A stretch of 64,000 nt of DNA from MKUN01 sp964481425 (GTDB lineage: Bacteria > Bacteroidota > Bacteroidia > Chitinophagales > Chitinophagaceae), in contig CAYZTM010000002.1 of NCBI GenBank assembly GCA_964481425.1, positions 1 through 64,000 of the forward strand. Reading direction: 5' to 3'. The notes under the pieces were generated by a model that did no database searches, was not told where the DNA came from, and was given only the letters and a program-made list of their open reading frames with translations. A program made the position numbers and the translations under genes. Shown one piece after another: positions 16,386-26,100 of the stretch; position 1 is the stretch's first letter, and each line of letters opens with the position of its first letter.

Positions 16386-16601
16386 ATGTGGCATATGCAT
16401 GACAGCTATTTTTGGGGCATGAACTGGATCTGGTGGATACTTTGGCTCGTCCTTCTTTTCTGGATCTTTGTAACCCCCTGGAACGTACCCGGCCAAAGGG
16501 TGAAGAAAGATACCCCTCTTGATATACTGAAAAAGCGGTTTGCCAAGGGAGAGATCAACGAGGAGGAGTACCGGGAAAAGAAGAAGCTATTGGAGCAATA
16601 G
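16386..16601 (+). CDS. SHOCT-domain small membrane protein
   Basis: A 71-residue protein: a Trp-rich membrane helix (about 11-30, NWIWWILWLVLLFWIFV) followed by a SHOCT domain at the C terminus (about 43-71), with the typical LKKRFAKGEINEEEYREKK. SHOCT domains commonly sit at the ends of membrane or other proteins and may mediate oligomerisation. Function unknown. Confidence 0.85.
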   Translation: MWHMHDSYFWGMNWIWWILWLVLLFWIFVTPWNVPGQRVKKDTPLDILKKRFAKGEINEEEYREKKKLLEQ

Positions 16602-16906
16602 TGTTCAAACCCTATAAGGTCATCCAAAGCATAAGTATATGACTCTGCTGAGAGGGGATGTTTTGCCTGTTGAGGATAAAACCGATTATCAGAAGGAACA
16701 ATGGCCCATTTTGCAACAAAAAATTCACTTTTTTTTAAAAAAGTCCTATTTTGGCCAAACTAAAGACGATATTTTGTCGTCTAATAAGTAACGACCCGCG
16801 AGGGTTTAACATAATTTTTCTCTAAAATACAGTCTATAGCAGAACACTTCTACATTATCAATACTTAGCGAATGGCATGAGCCGTACCTAACTTAAGTAG
16901 AAGTTT
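16602..16906. other. 305-bp intergenic region, no gene seen
   Basis: Contains a small inverted repeat AGACGA/TCGTCT (about 16765-16783) and A+T-rich runs. No promoter box upstream of the sigma factor is clear. Confidence 0.4.
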
Positions 16907-17491
16907 ATGCAAACAATCCACCATCTGTCTGATGCCGAACTGGTACATGATTTCCTCCAAGGGAACGATTGTGCATTAGAAACGCTTGTGTACCGTTACA
17001 AGGACAAGATCTATACCGCTATCTATGTGCTCGTAAAAGATAAATACATAGCGGAAGATATATTCCAGGACGCTTTCCTGAAAATGATAAAGACCATGCG
17101 CGAGGGTCGCTATTCCGAGCAGGGCAAATTCCTGCCCTGGGCCGTGCGTGTGGCCCACAACCTTTGTATGGACCACTTCCGCCGCTGCCGACAGCAGGTG
17201 CGCGTAACCCTGCCCGACGGCGCTGATATCTCCGAACTGCTGGGCATGAAGGACGATACCACTGCTACAAGATTGGAGCGCAGGCAGGTACACGAAGGGG
17301 TACGCAGCCTGATAGAGCAGCTGCCCGAGGAGCAGCGCGAGGTGATCATACTGCGTATGTATGGTGACCTGAGCTTTAAGGAAATAGCCGATATAACCTC
17401 AGTGAGCATTAATACAGCATTGGGACGTATGCGCTACGGACTCATAAACCTGCGCAGGATGATACAGGAAAAGAATATGGTGTTGCGGTAA
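16907..17491 (+). CDS. ECF-type sigma-70 family RNA polymerase sigma factor
   Basis: A 194-residue sigma factor. Region 2 is at about 10-85 (DIFQDAFLKMIKTM, then RVAHNLCMDHFRR), region 4 at about 125-185 (LPEEQREVIILRMYGDLSFKEIADI with the recognition helix INTALGRMRYGLINLRR). No anti-sigma gene adjoins it. In Porphyromonas, an ECF factor (SigP) works with PorX/PorY in T9SS control; whether this is its counterpart cannot be decided here. Confidence 0.9.
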   Translation: MQTIHHLSDAELVHDFLQGNDCALETLVYRYKDKIYTAIYVLVKDKYIAEDIFQDAFLKMIKTMREGRYSEQGKFLPWAVRVAHNLCMDHFRRCRQQVRVTLPDGADISELLGMKDDTTATRLERRQVHEGVRSLIEQLPEEQREVIILRMYGDLSFKEIADITSVSINTALGRMRYGLINLRRMIQEKNMVLR

Positions 17492-17606
17492 GAGCGACCG
17501 CTCAAGATACTGGATGCCGGGGGCTGGATGTGTTTTCATAATTAGTCTATCCCTTCGGCATCCTCCAATTTTCGGTAATCGACAGCTCTTTAGTATATTG
17601 CCTGCT

Positions 17607-18326
17607 ATGGCCTTAGCGCAATTTTTTCATGATGCACCACTGGAGGTAAACAGCGAGGTAATGCTAAGTGATGATGCTGCGAGGCATGTGGTACAGGTAT
17701 TGCGGATGACAGCCGGCAGCCAGCTGCAACTGACCGATGGGAAAGGCCACCTGGCCACAGCTACCATCGTCCGGGCCGATAAAAAGAAATGCGCGGTGCT
17801 GATAAACGAAGTGCAATACTTTGAAGCTCCCGCCACTGCTTTGCATCTCTGTGTGGCCTTTACCAAGAACAGCAGCCGCAATGAATGGCTGCTGGAGAAG
17901 GCTACAGAATTAGGCGTGCGCAGTATCACTCCCATATTGGCGACACGCAGCGAACGGGAAAAAATACGTTACGACAGATGGCATAACATACTGGTATCGG
18001 CATTGCTGCAATCGCAGCAATATTATCTGCCCCTGCTGCATGAGGCTATGCCTGTAGCAAAAGCGATAGCATTGCAGGAACAGGCTATCCAAAAATTAAT
18101 AGGCCACTGCATGGAAGGGACAGCGCGAAAGCCCCTGCAGGAAATGTTAAAACCCGGCAAGGAAACTGTTATTTTGATAGGTCCCGAAGGTGACTTTACA
18201 GCAGAGGAGGTAAATTTGTGCGAAGCTGCCGGATATAGTGCCGTCAGCATGGGAACACAGCGGCTAAGAACGGAAACTGCGGCGATGGCTGTCTGCGCTT
18301 ATTTTAATCTGATCAATCATGTTTAA
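17607..18326 (+). CDS. rsmE: 16S rRNA m3U1498 methyltransferase RsmE
   Basis: A 239-residue SPOUT-family enzyme that methylates U1498 of 16S rRNA with SAM. Start at the ATG at 17607; the extra upstream codons lack family features. N-terminal PUA-like part (HFF-like FFHDAP, HVVQVLRM), then the SPOUT core: AFTKNSSRNEWLLEKATELGV, and the knot with ILIGPEGDFTAEE and MGTQRLRTETAA. Overlaps the next gene by 8 bp. Confidence 0.95.
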   Translation: MALAQFFHDAPLEVNSEVMLSDDAARHVVQVLRMTAGSQLQLTDGKGHLATATIVRADKKKCAVLINEVQYFEAPATALHLCVAFTKNSSRNEWLLEKATELGVRSITPILATRSEREKIRYDRWHNILVSALLQSQQYYLPLLHEAMPVAKAIALQEQAIQKLIGHCMEGTARKPLQEMLKPGKETVILIGPEGDFTAEEVNLCEAAGYSAVSMGTQRLRTETAAMAVCAYFNLINHV

Positions 18327-18996
18327 GTATAGATATTGGCTTGTTTTAGTAGTTAGCCTTGTATTAGGTGGTACTGCACTGAGGGCGCAGAATATGAAGC
18401 TGGCATTACTGGTGTACAATGGAGGAGGCGACTGGTATGCGAATCCCACTTCGCTGAAGAACCTTGCCGCATTCTGCAACCAGCAGCTGCATACCAATTT
18501 CGACCTGCAGGAGGCGCATGTGGAAGTGGGCAGCAGCGATATCTTCAATTACCCCTTCATACACATGACGGGGCATGGCCGCTGGGCGCTTAGTGATGAG
18601 GAAGCGCAAAACCTGCGCAAATACCTGGAGAGTGGTGGTTTCCTGCATATTGATGATAACTACGGGCTGGACCAATATGTGCGCCCTGCGTTGAAGAAAG
18701 TGTTCCCCGAACTAAGCCTTGTGGAGCTACCTTTTTCTTATCCTATTTATCACCAGAAATTCAATTTCCCCAATGGCCTGCCCAAGATACATGAGCATGA
18801 CGGCGGCCCTCCGCATGGCTATGGCCTTATTTACAAAGGCCGTTTAGTTGTATTCTATTCATTTGATACCGACCTGGGTGACGGATGGGAAGACCATGAT
18901 GTGCATAACGACCCGCCGGAAAAGCATGAGGCCGCGCTGGAAATGGGCGCCAACCTGGTGCAGTATGTGTTCAACGGTCCGCAGCAGGGCAGTTAA
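18319..18996 (+). CDS. DUF4159 domain secreted protein
   Basis: A 225-residue protein with a signal peptide (1-23, ends LRAQ) and a DUF4159 domain through most of its length. Visible features are YNGGGDWYANP, MTGHGRWALS and a glutamine amidotransferase-like SGGFLHIDDNYGLDQY (about 108-123). Members share a fold with gliding/GATase-like proteins and their role is unknown. It starts within rsmE (8-bp overlap). Confidence 0.88.
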   Translation: MFKYRYWLVLVVSLVLGGTALRAQNMKLALLVYNGGGDWYANPTSLKNLAAFCNQQLHTNFDLQEAHVEVGSSDIFNYPFIHMTGHGRWALSDEEAQNLRKYLESGGFLHIDDNYGLDQYVRPALKKVFPELSLVELPFSYPIYHQKFNFPNGLPKIHEHDGGPPHGYGLIYKGRLVVFYSFDTDLGDGWEDHDVHNDPPEKHEAALEMGANLVQYVFNGPQQGS

Positions 18997-18998
18997 GC

Positions 18999-20129
18999 TC
19001 AGCGCAGGTCTTCTTTAAAGATGTCAAGTACTTTTTGCGCTATACTACCCCAATAGTAATTGTCGTAAAAGCTATGCGGGATAGCCGGTTGCTGTGTGAT
19101 GGCTTTATTGATATTGGCCACGAAGGCATACCAGTCATTGTCGTCGGAGATATACAGGTTGTCGCCACAGTATTCGGGTAGTATGCCCTCAGCCCCGCTT
19201 TGGGTACTAATGACGGTCTTATTGTAACCAAGAGCTTCGATGGCCTTGGTCTTGATGCCCCCGCCCAGTATCACCGGGTTCAGCATGATGTCGCAGGCTT
19301 TCAGGAAGGCATCCAGCACAGGTACAAACCCAAGGTAGGTGATGCCCGGTGTATCGCTGATCTGTTGCTGTAGTTTTTCGGAGAGGCCTTTACCGCCAAT
19401 TAGTATCTCACATTCGGTATGGGCTTCTTTGAGGCGGGGTATTACTTCATCCAATATGAAAACCACGGCCTGTTCGTTGGGGTAATAGTCCAACACACCA
19501 AGGAAGTATAGCCATGGTTTCGCAGGGTCGAGGCCTGTTTCTTTTGCTACCTGTTTTTTGGCTTCTTCGTGACCTTCAGGAGGTGCATCGAGGGTGGTGC
19601 CATAGGGGATTATGTGGCTTTTGGCAGCATTCAACCCGAAATTCTTCACTGCCCAATCCCGTTCTTCGGGCGTTATGAAAAAGATGCCATTGGCATTGCG
19701 CATTGCAAAACGCTCGTAAGAGCGCATGACCGGCCACCACTTTTTGCCAAAGGAGCGGAAACGCTCGGACTCTATATTGTGGCTGCGCATGTACCAGGGT
19801 ATCCCCAGCCTTTTAGACAAGGCTATAGCGGTGGGGGCCATATAAGGATGGTCGAGGTAAATATGGCTTACATCAAATTTTTTGGCAATGCTCACCATGG
19901 TATTATAATGGCAGAGCGGTACGTACCGTTTTGCCTTATCGGGGAAGATAGGGTGCAGCTCAAAAGCATATTTATCAGCCGGTCCATTGTCGATGGTACC
20001 CACCAGATGGTCCTGGCATAGCTTACCGAGGTAGTGATGCATCATTACTATACCCCAGTGCCCGCCCGATGTAGCGGGTAATATGCGGTAAGGCGCTATG
20101 CTGAGTATATTTATATGTTTTCCGGCCAC
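18999..20129 (-). CDS. GT4-type glycosyltransferase
   Basis: A 376-residue GT-B fold transferase starting at GTG (20129). N-terminal half: a SGGHWG loop (about 20-26) and MRSHNIESER (about 113-122). C-terminal nucleotide-sugar half: LYFLGVLDYYPNEQA (about 213-227), ILIGGKG, and the donor-site stretch ILGGGIKTKAIEALGYNKTVI (about 289-309). Donor and acceptor unknown. Ends 2 bp from the convergent DUF4159 gene with no terminator between. Confidence 0.85.
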   Translation of the reverse strand: MAGKHINILSIAPYRILPATSGGHWGIVMMHHYLGKLCQDHLVGTIDNGPADKYAFELHPIFPDKAKRYVPLCHYNTMVSIAKKFDVSHIYLDHPYMAPTAIALSKRLGIPWYMRSHNIESERFRSFGKKWWPVMRSYERFAMRNANGIFFITPEERDWAVKNFGLNAAKSHIIPYGTTLDAPPEGHEEAKKQVAKETGLDPAKPWLYFLGVLDYYPNEQAVVFILDEVIPRLKEAHTECEILIGGKGLSEKLQQQISDTPGITYLGFVPVLDAFLKACDIMLNPVILGGGIKTKAIEALGYNKTVISTQSGAEGILPEYCGDNLYISDDNDWYAFVANINKAITQQPAIPHSFYDNYYWGSIAQKVLDIFKEDLR

Positions 20130-20226
20130 GTAAAAAGGGGTAATAAAAATAGTGATTAGGAGGATACAATACTAACTGTTATAAAAGCTTTAGGATACTT
20201 TTTAGACAGGGTTGTGCTGTTTTTAA

Positions 20227-20234
20227 TAGTTTTG
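20227..20234 (+). promoter_or_regulatory. promoter -7 box (TAGTTTTG)
   Basis: Full match to TAnnTTTG, 9 bp before the phosphatase ATG at 20244. Confidence 0.55.
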
Positions 20235-20243
20235 CGGCGTATT

Positions 20244-20699
20244 ATGAGGATACTAATGGTTTGTCTCGGCAATATCTGCCGGTCGCCAATGGCAGAGGGC
20301 ATAATGAGACAAAAGATCAGGATGAAAGGTCTGGACTGGACGGTAGCATCGGCAGGAGTGCAGTCGTACCATGTGGGCGAACCGCCGCATAAATATTCGC
20401 AGAAGGTATGTGCACGTAATGGTGTGGATATCTCGATGCAGCGGGCCCGTAAGTTCAGCGCAGCCGATATGGAGGCCTATGATAGGGTATATGCCATGGC
20501 TGATGATGTATATAACGAGATAAGGAGAATAGCAGGGCAGGGAGCCGATGCCGCTAAGCTGGAGCTATTCCTTAACGAACTGGAGCCGGGGAGTAATGCA
20601 TCGGTGCCGGACCCATGGTACGGCCCCGAGATGGGCTACCATGCTGTATATGATATGATAAACCGCACCTGCGACGCTATAATAGAGAAGTACAAGTAA
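20244..20699 (+). CDS. low-molecular-weight protein-tyrosine phosphatase
   Basis: A 151-residue LMW-PTP. The P-loop CLGNICRS (C-x5-R) is at residues 7-14 and the general-acid Asp is in VPDPWYG (about 124-130). Start at the ATG at 20244, since the longer ORF would include the promoter box. Acts on phosphotyrosine; often tied to exopolysaccharide control, though no BY-kinase lies nearby. 6 bp before hisS, likely one transcript. Confidence 0.93.
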   Translation: MRILMVCLGNICRSPMAEGIMRQKIRMKGLDWTVASAGVQSYHVGEPPHKYSQKVCARNGVDISMQRARKFSAADMEAYDRVYAMADDVYNEIRRIAGQGADAAKLELFLNELEPGSNASVPDPWYGPEMGYHAVYDMINRTCDAIIEKYK

Positions 20700-20705
20700 A
20701 GAACT

Positions 20706-22097
20706 ATGTCAAAGCCATCCATACCACAAGGAACAAGGGATTTTTCGCCCGCAGAAGTGCGCAAACGGCAGTATATATTCAGCACACTCCGGGATATATT
20801 TGAGATGTATGGTTACCAGCCGCTGGAAACACCGGCCATGGAAAACCTGCTGACCCTTACAGGTAAATACGGAGAGGAAGGAGACAGGCTGATATTTAAG
20901 ATACTGAACAATGGTCTGCATGAAAAGAAGGAAGAAGACAAGGGAAAGCTGAACGAGGAGTGGAACAAAGTATTGAGCAAAGCCTATTCGTCACCTACGG
21001 TCACCGAGCGTGCACTGCGCTATGACCTTACCATTCCTTTTGCCCGCTATGTGGTCATGCATCAAAACGAATTGGCCTTTCCTTTCCGCCGCTACCAGAT
21101 GCAGCCCGTTTGGCGTGCAGACAGGCCGCAGAAGGGCCGCTACCGCGAATTCTGGCAATGTGATGCCGATGTGGTAGGCAGTACATCATTGATAAATGAA
21201 GCAGAGCTGCTGTGTATCTATCGGGGCGCATTTCACCAGTTGAGGATACCGCAGGTAACGGTTAAGATAAACAGCCGTAAGCTGCTGGCAGGCATCGCAG
21301 AGCTATGCGGCATGCCGGAGCTGATGATGGATATAACCATAGCCCTGGATAAGCTGGATAAGATAGGCTGGGATGGTGTGGCCAAAGAATTGCAACAACG
21401 GGGAATAAACGATAATGGAATAGAGCAGATAAAAAAAGTAATAGCCGTAGAGGGCAACAACGAGGAGAAGCTGGCGGCACTGGCGGCTATAATGGCAAGT
21501 AGTGAAAACGGGCTGAACGGTATCGCTGAGCTTAGGCAAACGTTAGCTTATCATGGAGAACTGGCCGATGGCGTATGGGAATCAAACCTGGTGGTAGATA
21601 TAAGCCTGGCAAGAGGACTGAACTACTATACCGGGGTGATCGTAGAGGTGGCGACAAGTGCCGTGCAGATGGGCAGCATAGGCGGCGGTGGACGGTATGA
21701 TGATCTTACGGGCTTATTTGGGCTGAAGAACCTTTCCGGTGTAGGTGTATCGTTCGGTATCGACAGGATATATGATGTGATGGAAGAGTTGAACCTGTTC
21801 CCTGGACAATTGAGTACCGGGGCTGCGGTGATGCTGGTGAACTTTGGTGGCGAGAATGAGGCTTATGCATTACACATACTGAAAGAATTGCGTGCAGCAG
21901 GGATCGCTGCCGAATTATATCCTGATGTTGTGAAATTTGATAAGCAGATGAAGTATGCTAATAAACGGGGCATTGCTTATGTATTATTACCCGGCGATGA
22001 GGAACGCGCACAGGGTAAGATCAGCGTAAAGAATTTTGTTACGGGACAACAGGAGTTGATGGACATAACAGCCTGTATCAATATACTCAGTAAGTAA
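20706..22097 (+). CDS. hisS: histidine--tRNA ligase
   Basis: A 463-residue class II aminoacyl-tRNA synthetase that charges tRNA-His. Motif 1 region near IPQGTRDF, motif 2 FRRYQMQPVWRADRPQKGRYREFWQCD (about 118-144, split here by function), histidine-specific GLNYYTGVIVE (about 306-316) and motif 3 GGGRYDDLTGLFG, followed by the anticodon-binding domain. Full length. Confidence 0.97.
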   Translation: MSKPSIPQGTRDFSPAEVRKRQYIFSTLRDIFEMYGYQPLETPAMENLLTLTGKYGEEGDRLIFKILNNGLHEKKEEDKGKLNEEWNKVLSKAYSSPTVTERALRYDLTIPFARYVVMHQNELAFPFRRYQMQPVWRADRPQKGRYREFWQCDADVVGSTSLINEAELLCIYRGAFHQLRIPQVTVKINSRKLLAGIAELCGMPELMMDITIALDKLDKIGWDGVAKELQQRGINDNGIEQIKKVIAVEGNNEEKLAALAAIMASSENGLNGIAELRQTLAYHGELADGVWESNLVVDISLARGLNYYTGVIVEVATSAVQMGSIGGGGRYDDLTGLFGLKNLSGVGVSFGIDRIYDVMEELNLFPGQLSTGAAVMLVNFGGENEAYALHILKELRAAGIAAELYPDVVKFDKQMKYANKRGIAYVLLPGDEERAQGKISVKNFVTGQQELMDITACINILSK

Positions 22098-22121
22098 AAC
22101 GAATATCCAATGAATAAACAG

Positions 22122-22147
22122 TAAGGGCTGCCAATGGGCAGCCCTTA
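22122..22147 (+). terminator. terminator after hisS
   Basis: A perfect 11-bp stem (22122-22132 with 22137-22147, TAAGGGCTGCC) and a 4-base loop, 25 bp past the stop. It also serves the convergent porG-like gene ending at 22175. Confidence 0.85.
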
Positions 22148-22174
22148 TGTATGTATACTATGAAAAAATTAAGT

Positions 22175-23044
22175 TTAATGCCATGGTTTGAAGAAGCGCG
22201 GGCAGTGTATGTAACCAAGACGCCTGTTGCCAAATGCCCTGAAATAAACTGCTATACCCACATTGCCGAACCAATACCAGTCGTTCGATTTGCTGTCACC
22301 ACGTTGATATTTGTAGTTAGGATAATAATCCGGATCAGCACCGGGAACAGAGTTACCACGGTAGGACAATTCTGCCGATTGCTTGCCTTTGTATTTAGCC
22401 AGCGTATCAAGATTAACGTACGACTTACTCACGTCATCGAGGTAATCGGTATTGGTATAGCGGAAACCGATTTCTGTTGTAACTACCAGTGTATTGCCTA
22501 TCAGGAATTTTAAACCGCCACCAAAGGGGAAACATGCACTTACGTGACTGTAGGTTTTCCTGTCGGGGTAGTTGGGTACGCCTTGTCCTTCGGTACCCAA
22601 TGGGCGCAGGAATACTTTCTCACCTTTAAGCCCTAGTGTATAGGGATCGTAGTAGAATGCACCGATACCACCAAAAACGTAGGGGGTAACCTTCATGCGA
22701 TTGATGTCAATGGGGAGTAAGTTCAATTCCAGTGCTGCATAAACCTCGGCAACGGGGCTCGTAAAACTCAGGTTACGATACTTGTTTACCGCCACATCGG
22801 ACATGCTGTCCGCGGCTGTTACCTGGGTAAAATTAAAGCCCATCCTGATGCCGACATGGGGGCTCATAAAGTACTTATAATATATACCTCCCATTGGTTT
22901 ATAGCCGTAATCAGCAAAGATCTTATTCTGCAAATCCCCGTAGTAGTTGGACACCCCTGCGGTCAGTCCAATCTCATGGTGCTGTTCTTGAGCCCAGGAG
23001 CAGAGAGGTAGCAAAAGTGCCAGGGAGAGTAAAATACGTTTCAA
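22175..23044 (-). CDS. porG: T9SS component PorG-like outer membrane protein (DUF6089)
   Basis: A 289-residue outer-membrane beta-barrel with signal peptide (cleaved after SWAQ). The opening EIGLTAGVSNYYGDL (about 24-38) and a central TPYVFGGIGAFYYDP (about 120-134) match PorG/DUF6089 proteins of the T9SS, which anchor the periplasmic PorK/N ring to the outer membrane. It is the third gene of the minus-strand block after porV-like and porU2-like genes, which supports the call. Ends in KPWH without an aromatic terminal strand. Confidence 0.75.
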   Translation of the reverse strand: MKRILLSLALLLPLCSWAQEQHHEIGLTAGVSNYYGDLQNKIFADYGYKPMGGIYYKYFMSPHVGIRMGFNFTQVTAADSMSDVAVNKYRNLSFTSPVAEVYAALELNLLPIDINRMKVTPYVFGGIGAFYYDPYTLGLKGEKVFLRPLGTEGQGVPNYPDRKTYSHVSACFPFGGGLKFLIGNTLVVTTEIGFRYTNTDYLDDVSKSYVNLDTLAKYKGKQSAELSYRGNSVPGADPDYYPNYKYQRGDSKSNDWYWFGNVGIAVYFRAFGNRRLGYIHCPRFFKPWH

Positions 23045-23173
23045 GGCCTAAATATTTAAGTAAAGATGAATACCGAAAGATAGAAACAATTTTTGAAAAA
23101 CAAAACATATACCGATCGACTTCCATCCAATTATGTTATAAGATTATTTTTATCAATATAATGTGTGTGAATA

Positions 23174-26100
23174 TTATCGCATTATATAGATCTTGCCATA
23201 CCCATGTTTAAAGAACTTATCGGCACCGCTGTCGCGGTGGTCCATATTGTTACCATTAAGCGAACTGACCACCCTGTAGAGGTAAACGCCATTGCCCAAA
23301 AGCTGACCATATTGGTCTTGGCCATCCCACTTGTATTCGGTGATATTCCGGCCGATGTGCAGCGGCCCCAGTTCGGCTTTGGTGATCTCTTTCACCACCT
23401 TACCGGTGACGGTGAGTATCTGTATCTTCAGTTGTGAGGGGATCTGGTACCCGGTGAGTGTGAACAGGAATGCGGTGGAGGTGGAGAATGGGTTAGGGTA
23501 GTTGAGTATGTTGGTGATACTGGGCTTGTTGACCACTTCGAAAGAAATACGGTAATCATCAGTGCCACCGGTATTGCCTGATTTGTCCTTGCCGTTAATA
23601 TAGAGTTCATATATGCCGTCTTCCAACAGTTCGGGCCGGTATTCTATTACGGCTTCGTTACGGCCTTTGTCCAGCGATGCAGGGATGAATTTGCAAATTG
23701 TGTTGTCAAAGTTCACAGTACGGCGTGATGTCAGCGGATCGTCGGGGTAGCGGATGGAAAGGCTAAGCAAGCTGGTATCATCGAGTGCTAAATATTTGTT
23801 CTCATCGCGTAGCGATATGTGGATATAGGGCTTTGAGGAAACAATATCTTTATCCAATATATGCACCCCATCGAAGGTGACATCTATGAAGGGGTTCAGG
23901 TTATCTTTGTTTACAAAGAAGTTGATGTAGCCAAGATTGTTGGGATGATATTGTTCCGGCTGGTTGTTATCGGGGTTTGCTTCTATGAACAGTACATCGG
24001 CCCCGGGATAGGAAGAAGGGTTAAATGAGAAGGAGGCGTTGAGCGTATCATTGCCGTTCAGTTTTTTATATTTCTTATCGGCCAGCAGGTGTGAGTTGCC
24101 TGAAGCATCAATAAGCTTGTAGCGCACCAGCATGCTGTCCATTGGCTGCCCTGCAAGCTCTTCTATGGCTACAGAAAAATTATTGCTTTGCCCTACCTGT
24201 ACGGTATCAGTAAGCGCCAGGTGTGCTGCGGGGTTTAGCGCTGCTTCCGGCACCGGTACGTAATAGATGCGCCAGTTGTCGAGCTGCGGTGGGGTGTGGG
24301 TGTTGGTGTCGAGGTTGAACCAGTTCAGCTTCAGGTAAGGATAGGCATTGGCATCTATGCCTGCCAGGCTTGTGTCACGGTTAGTAGTGGTGAACAAAGG
24401 AGTGACCGTACCGGCATTGCTGATGCCGCTTACTTTGAGGTAGCAGGTATCGTTCTGCGGGAAATTATCGGCGGTGTGTGTCCTCCATAGTAAACTTTGC
24501 CAGGTTTTTGCCGGTCCTATGGTCTTACTGGTAAGTGTGCCGCTGTAGCGTAGGGTCTGAATGTTAAGATCTAGCTCGATCTTGTCTGTTGTATCGGCAG
24601 AAAATTTTTGATAGACGGGGAAAGCATTATTGCCCTTCTGGCGGGCGAGTATGAATACCCTTTTCCGGTAGAAGGAGTCGATCATGGTAAAGCCCATATT
24701 CCTGAGCGTATGATAAAGCGATTGCCCCGATCCGTTCACTGCGGTATCTGCCTTCCATGTATCAATATAGGATGGCTGGAATGTTTGGTTGGCCGGTATA
24801 TTGTAGATCACGTTGCGTAACAGGACATAGTCATTGTTGGGTATGCTATCAAGAAAGTGACGGATGTTATTCCTTGATGCCAATGTGTTGAGTGGGAACT
24901 CGAAGCTCACAACTCCGCTGCTTGAGCCGCAACGCGGATATGCGCCGCTTTGACCAGCCTGAGGATTCACCCAAAGTTGTGCGTCTGCTGAATCGAATAC
25001 CATTACCTGGAGTGTACCTACAAAAGGGGAGCAACCACCTCGCTGTACACTTACATCATTAACGGATACGCTGCAATCGTCGGTGACAAAGGGCCAGTTG
25101 GGGTCTGTACTCAGCATTGCATTACGGGCGATCACAGGGGTGTTTATGAGCGGATAAGTGAACGTACGGCTGTTGTTAATACCCAGTGTTACGAAGCTAT
25201 CTTTAAGGTATTGATAGTAGTGCGACTGGTTCCAGCCGTTCTTTTGAGGTATATAAATGAATGAACTGTTGCTCCATGAGTAGTTGCCGTTCACAAGGCT
25301 ATCGTAAGCAGCGCGCCAGTAATAAACCGTAGAGTCTTTCAACGATATAACAGGCGTCCATTTGATAACGCCCGGAGGGCCGCTCATAGTAGTTTGTTGC
25401 TTTAGCGGGCTATTGAACAGCTCGGTAGTGTCTATTTCCATCCGGTAGGCACCCGGTTTTTGAAATGAATTGAGCGTACTGGCTTTCAATATTACACCTT
25501 GTTGCCCTACTATGCCGAACTCCGGCGGATAGATGGGGACGAGGTTGTTTGAATAGATGAATATGCTGATACTGCCACCATTATTGGTCTCGCTTACCTC
25601 GTCGTAAACATTATCAGGGTCTATGGTCACTTTGTAGCGGTTGAGCCCAAGGTCGGTCAGCTTATTTACGGGGACGTTTACGGAAACAGTGTCGGTAAAG
25701 AAGAGGTTGACGACCGGTACCGTGGCTATGGTGGTGGTGAGCCCGTTAGGGTCTGTGTGTTCTACTTTTATGTTTACGGTATCTCTTAAGGCTTTGGCCA
25801 GGTTATAGCAAACCACATTGAGCTTAAATGAATCGAGGGCAGTACTGATACTGAAGGGATAAGAGGATATGCTACTATCCGAAACATGATAGTCGGGTTT
25901 CGGGTTGTTGTAGGCGCTTACTGCAGGGTCGCCCTGGAGGATGATGCTCTCCAGTTCTGTAAAATTAAAATTGGTATTGCTATTGAGAATGCTGTAAAAC
26001 ACAAGTGTGCTGTCGTATGCTTTGCTGCACTGACTGCCTATGGTGCCATTGTAATCGTAATTCCCGATGGCTGCATAATAGGGCCTGATGTAGTTGGAGT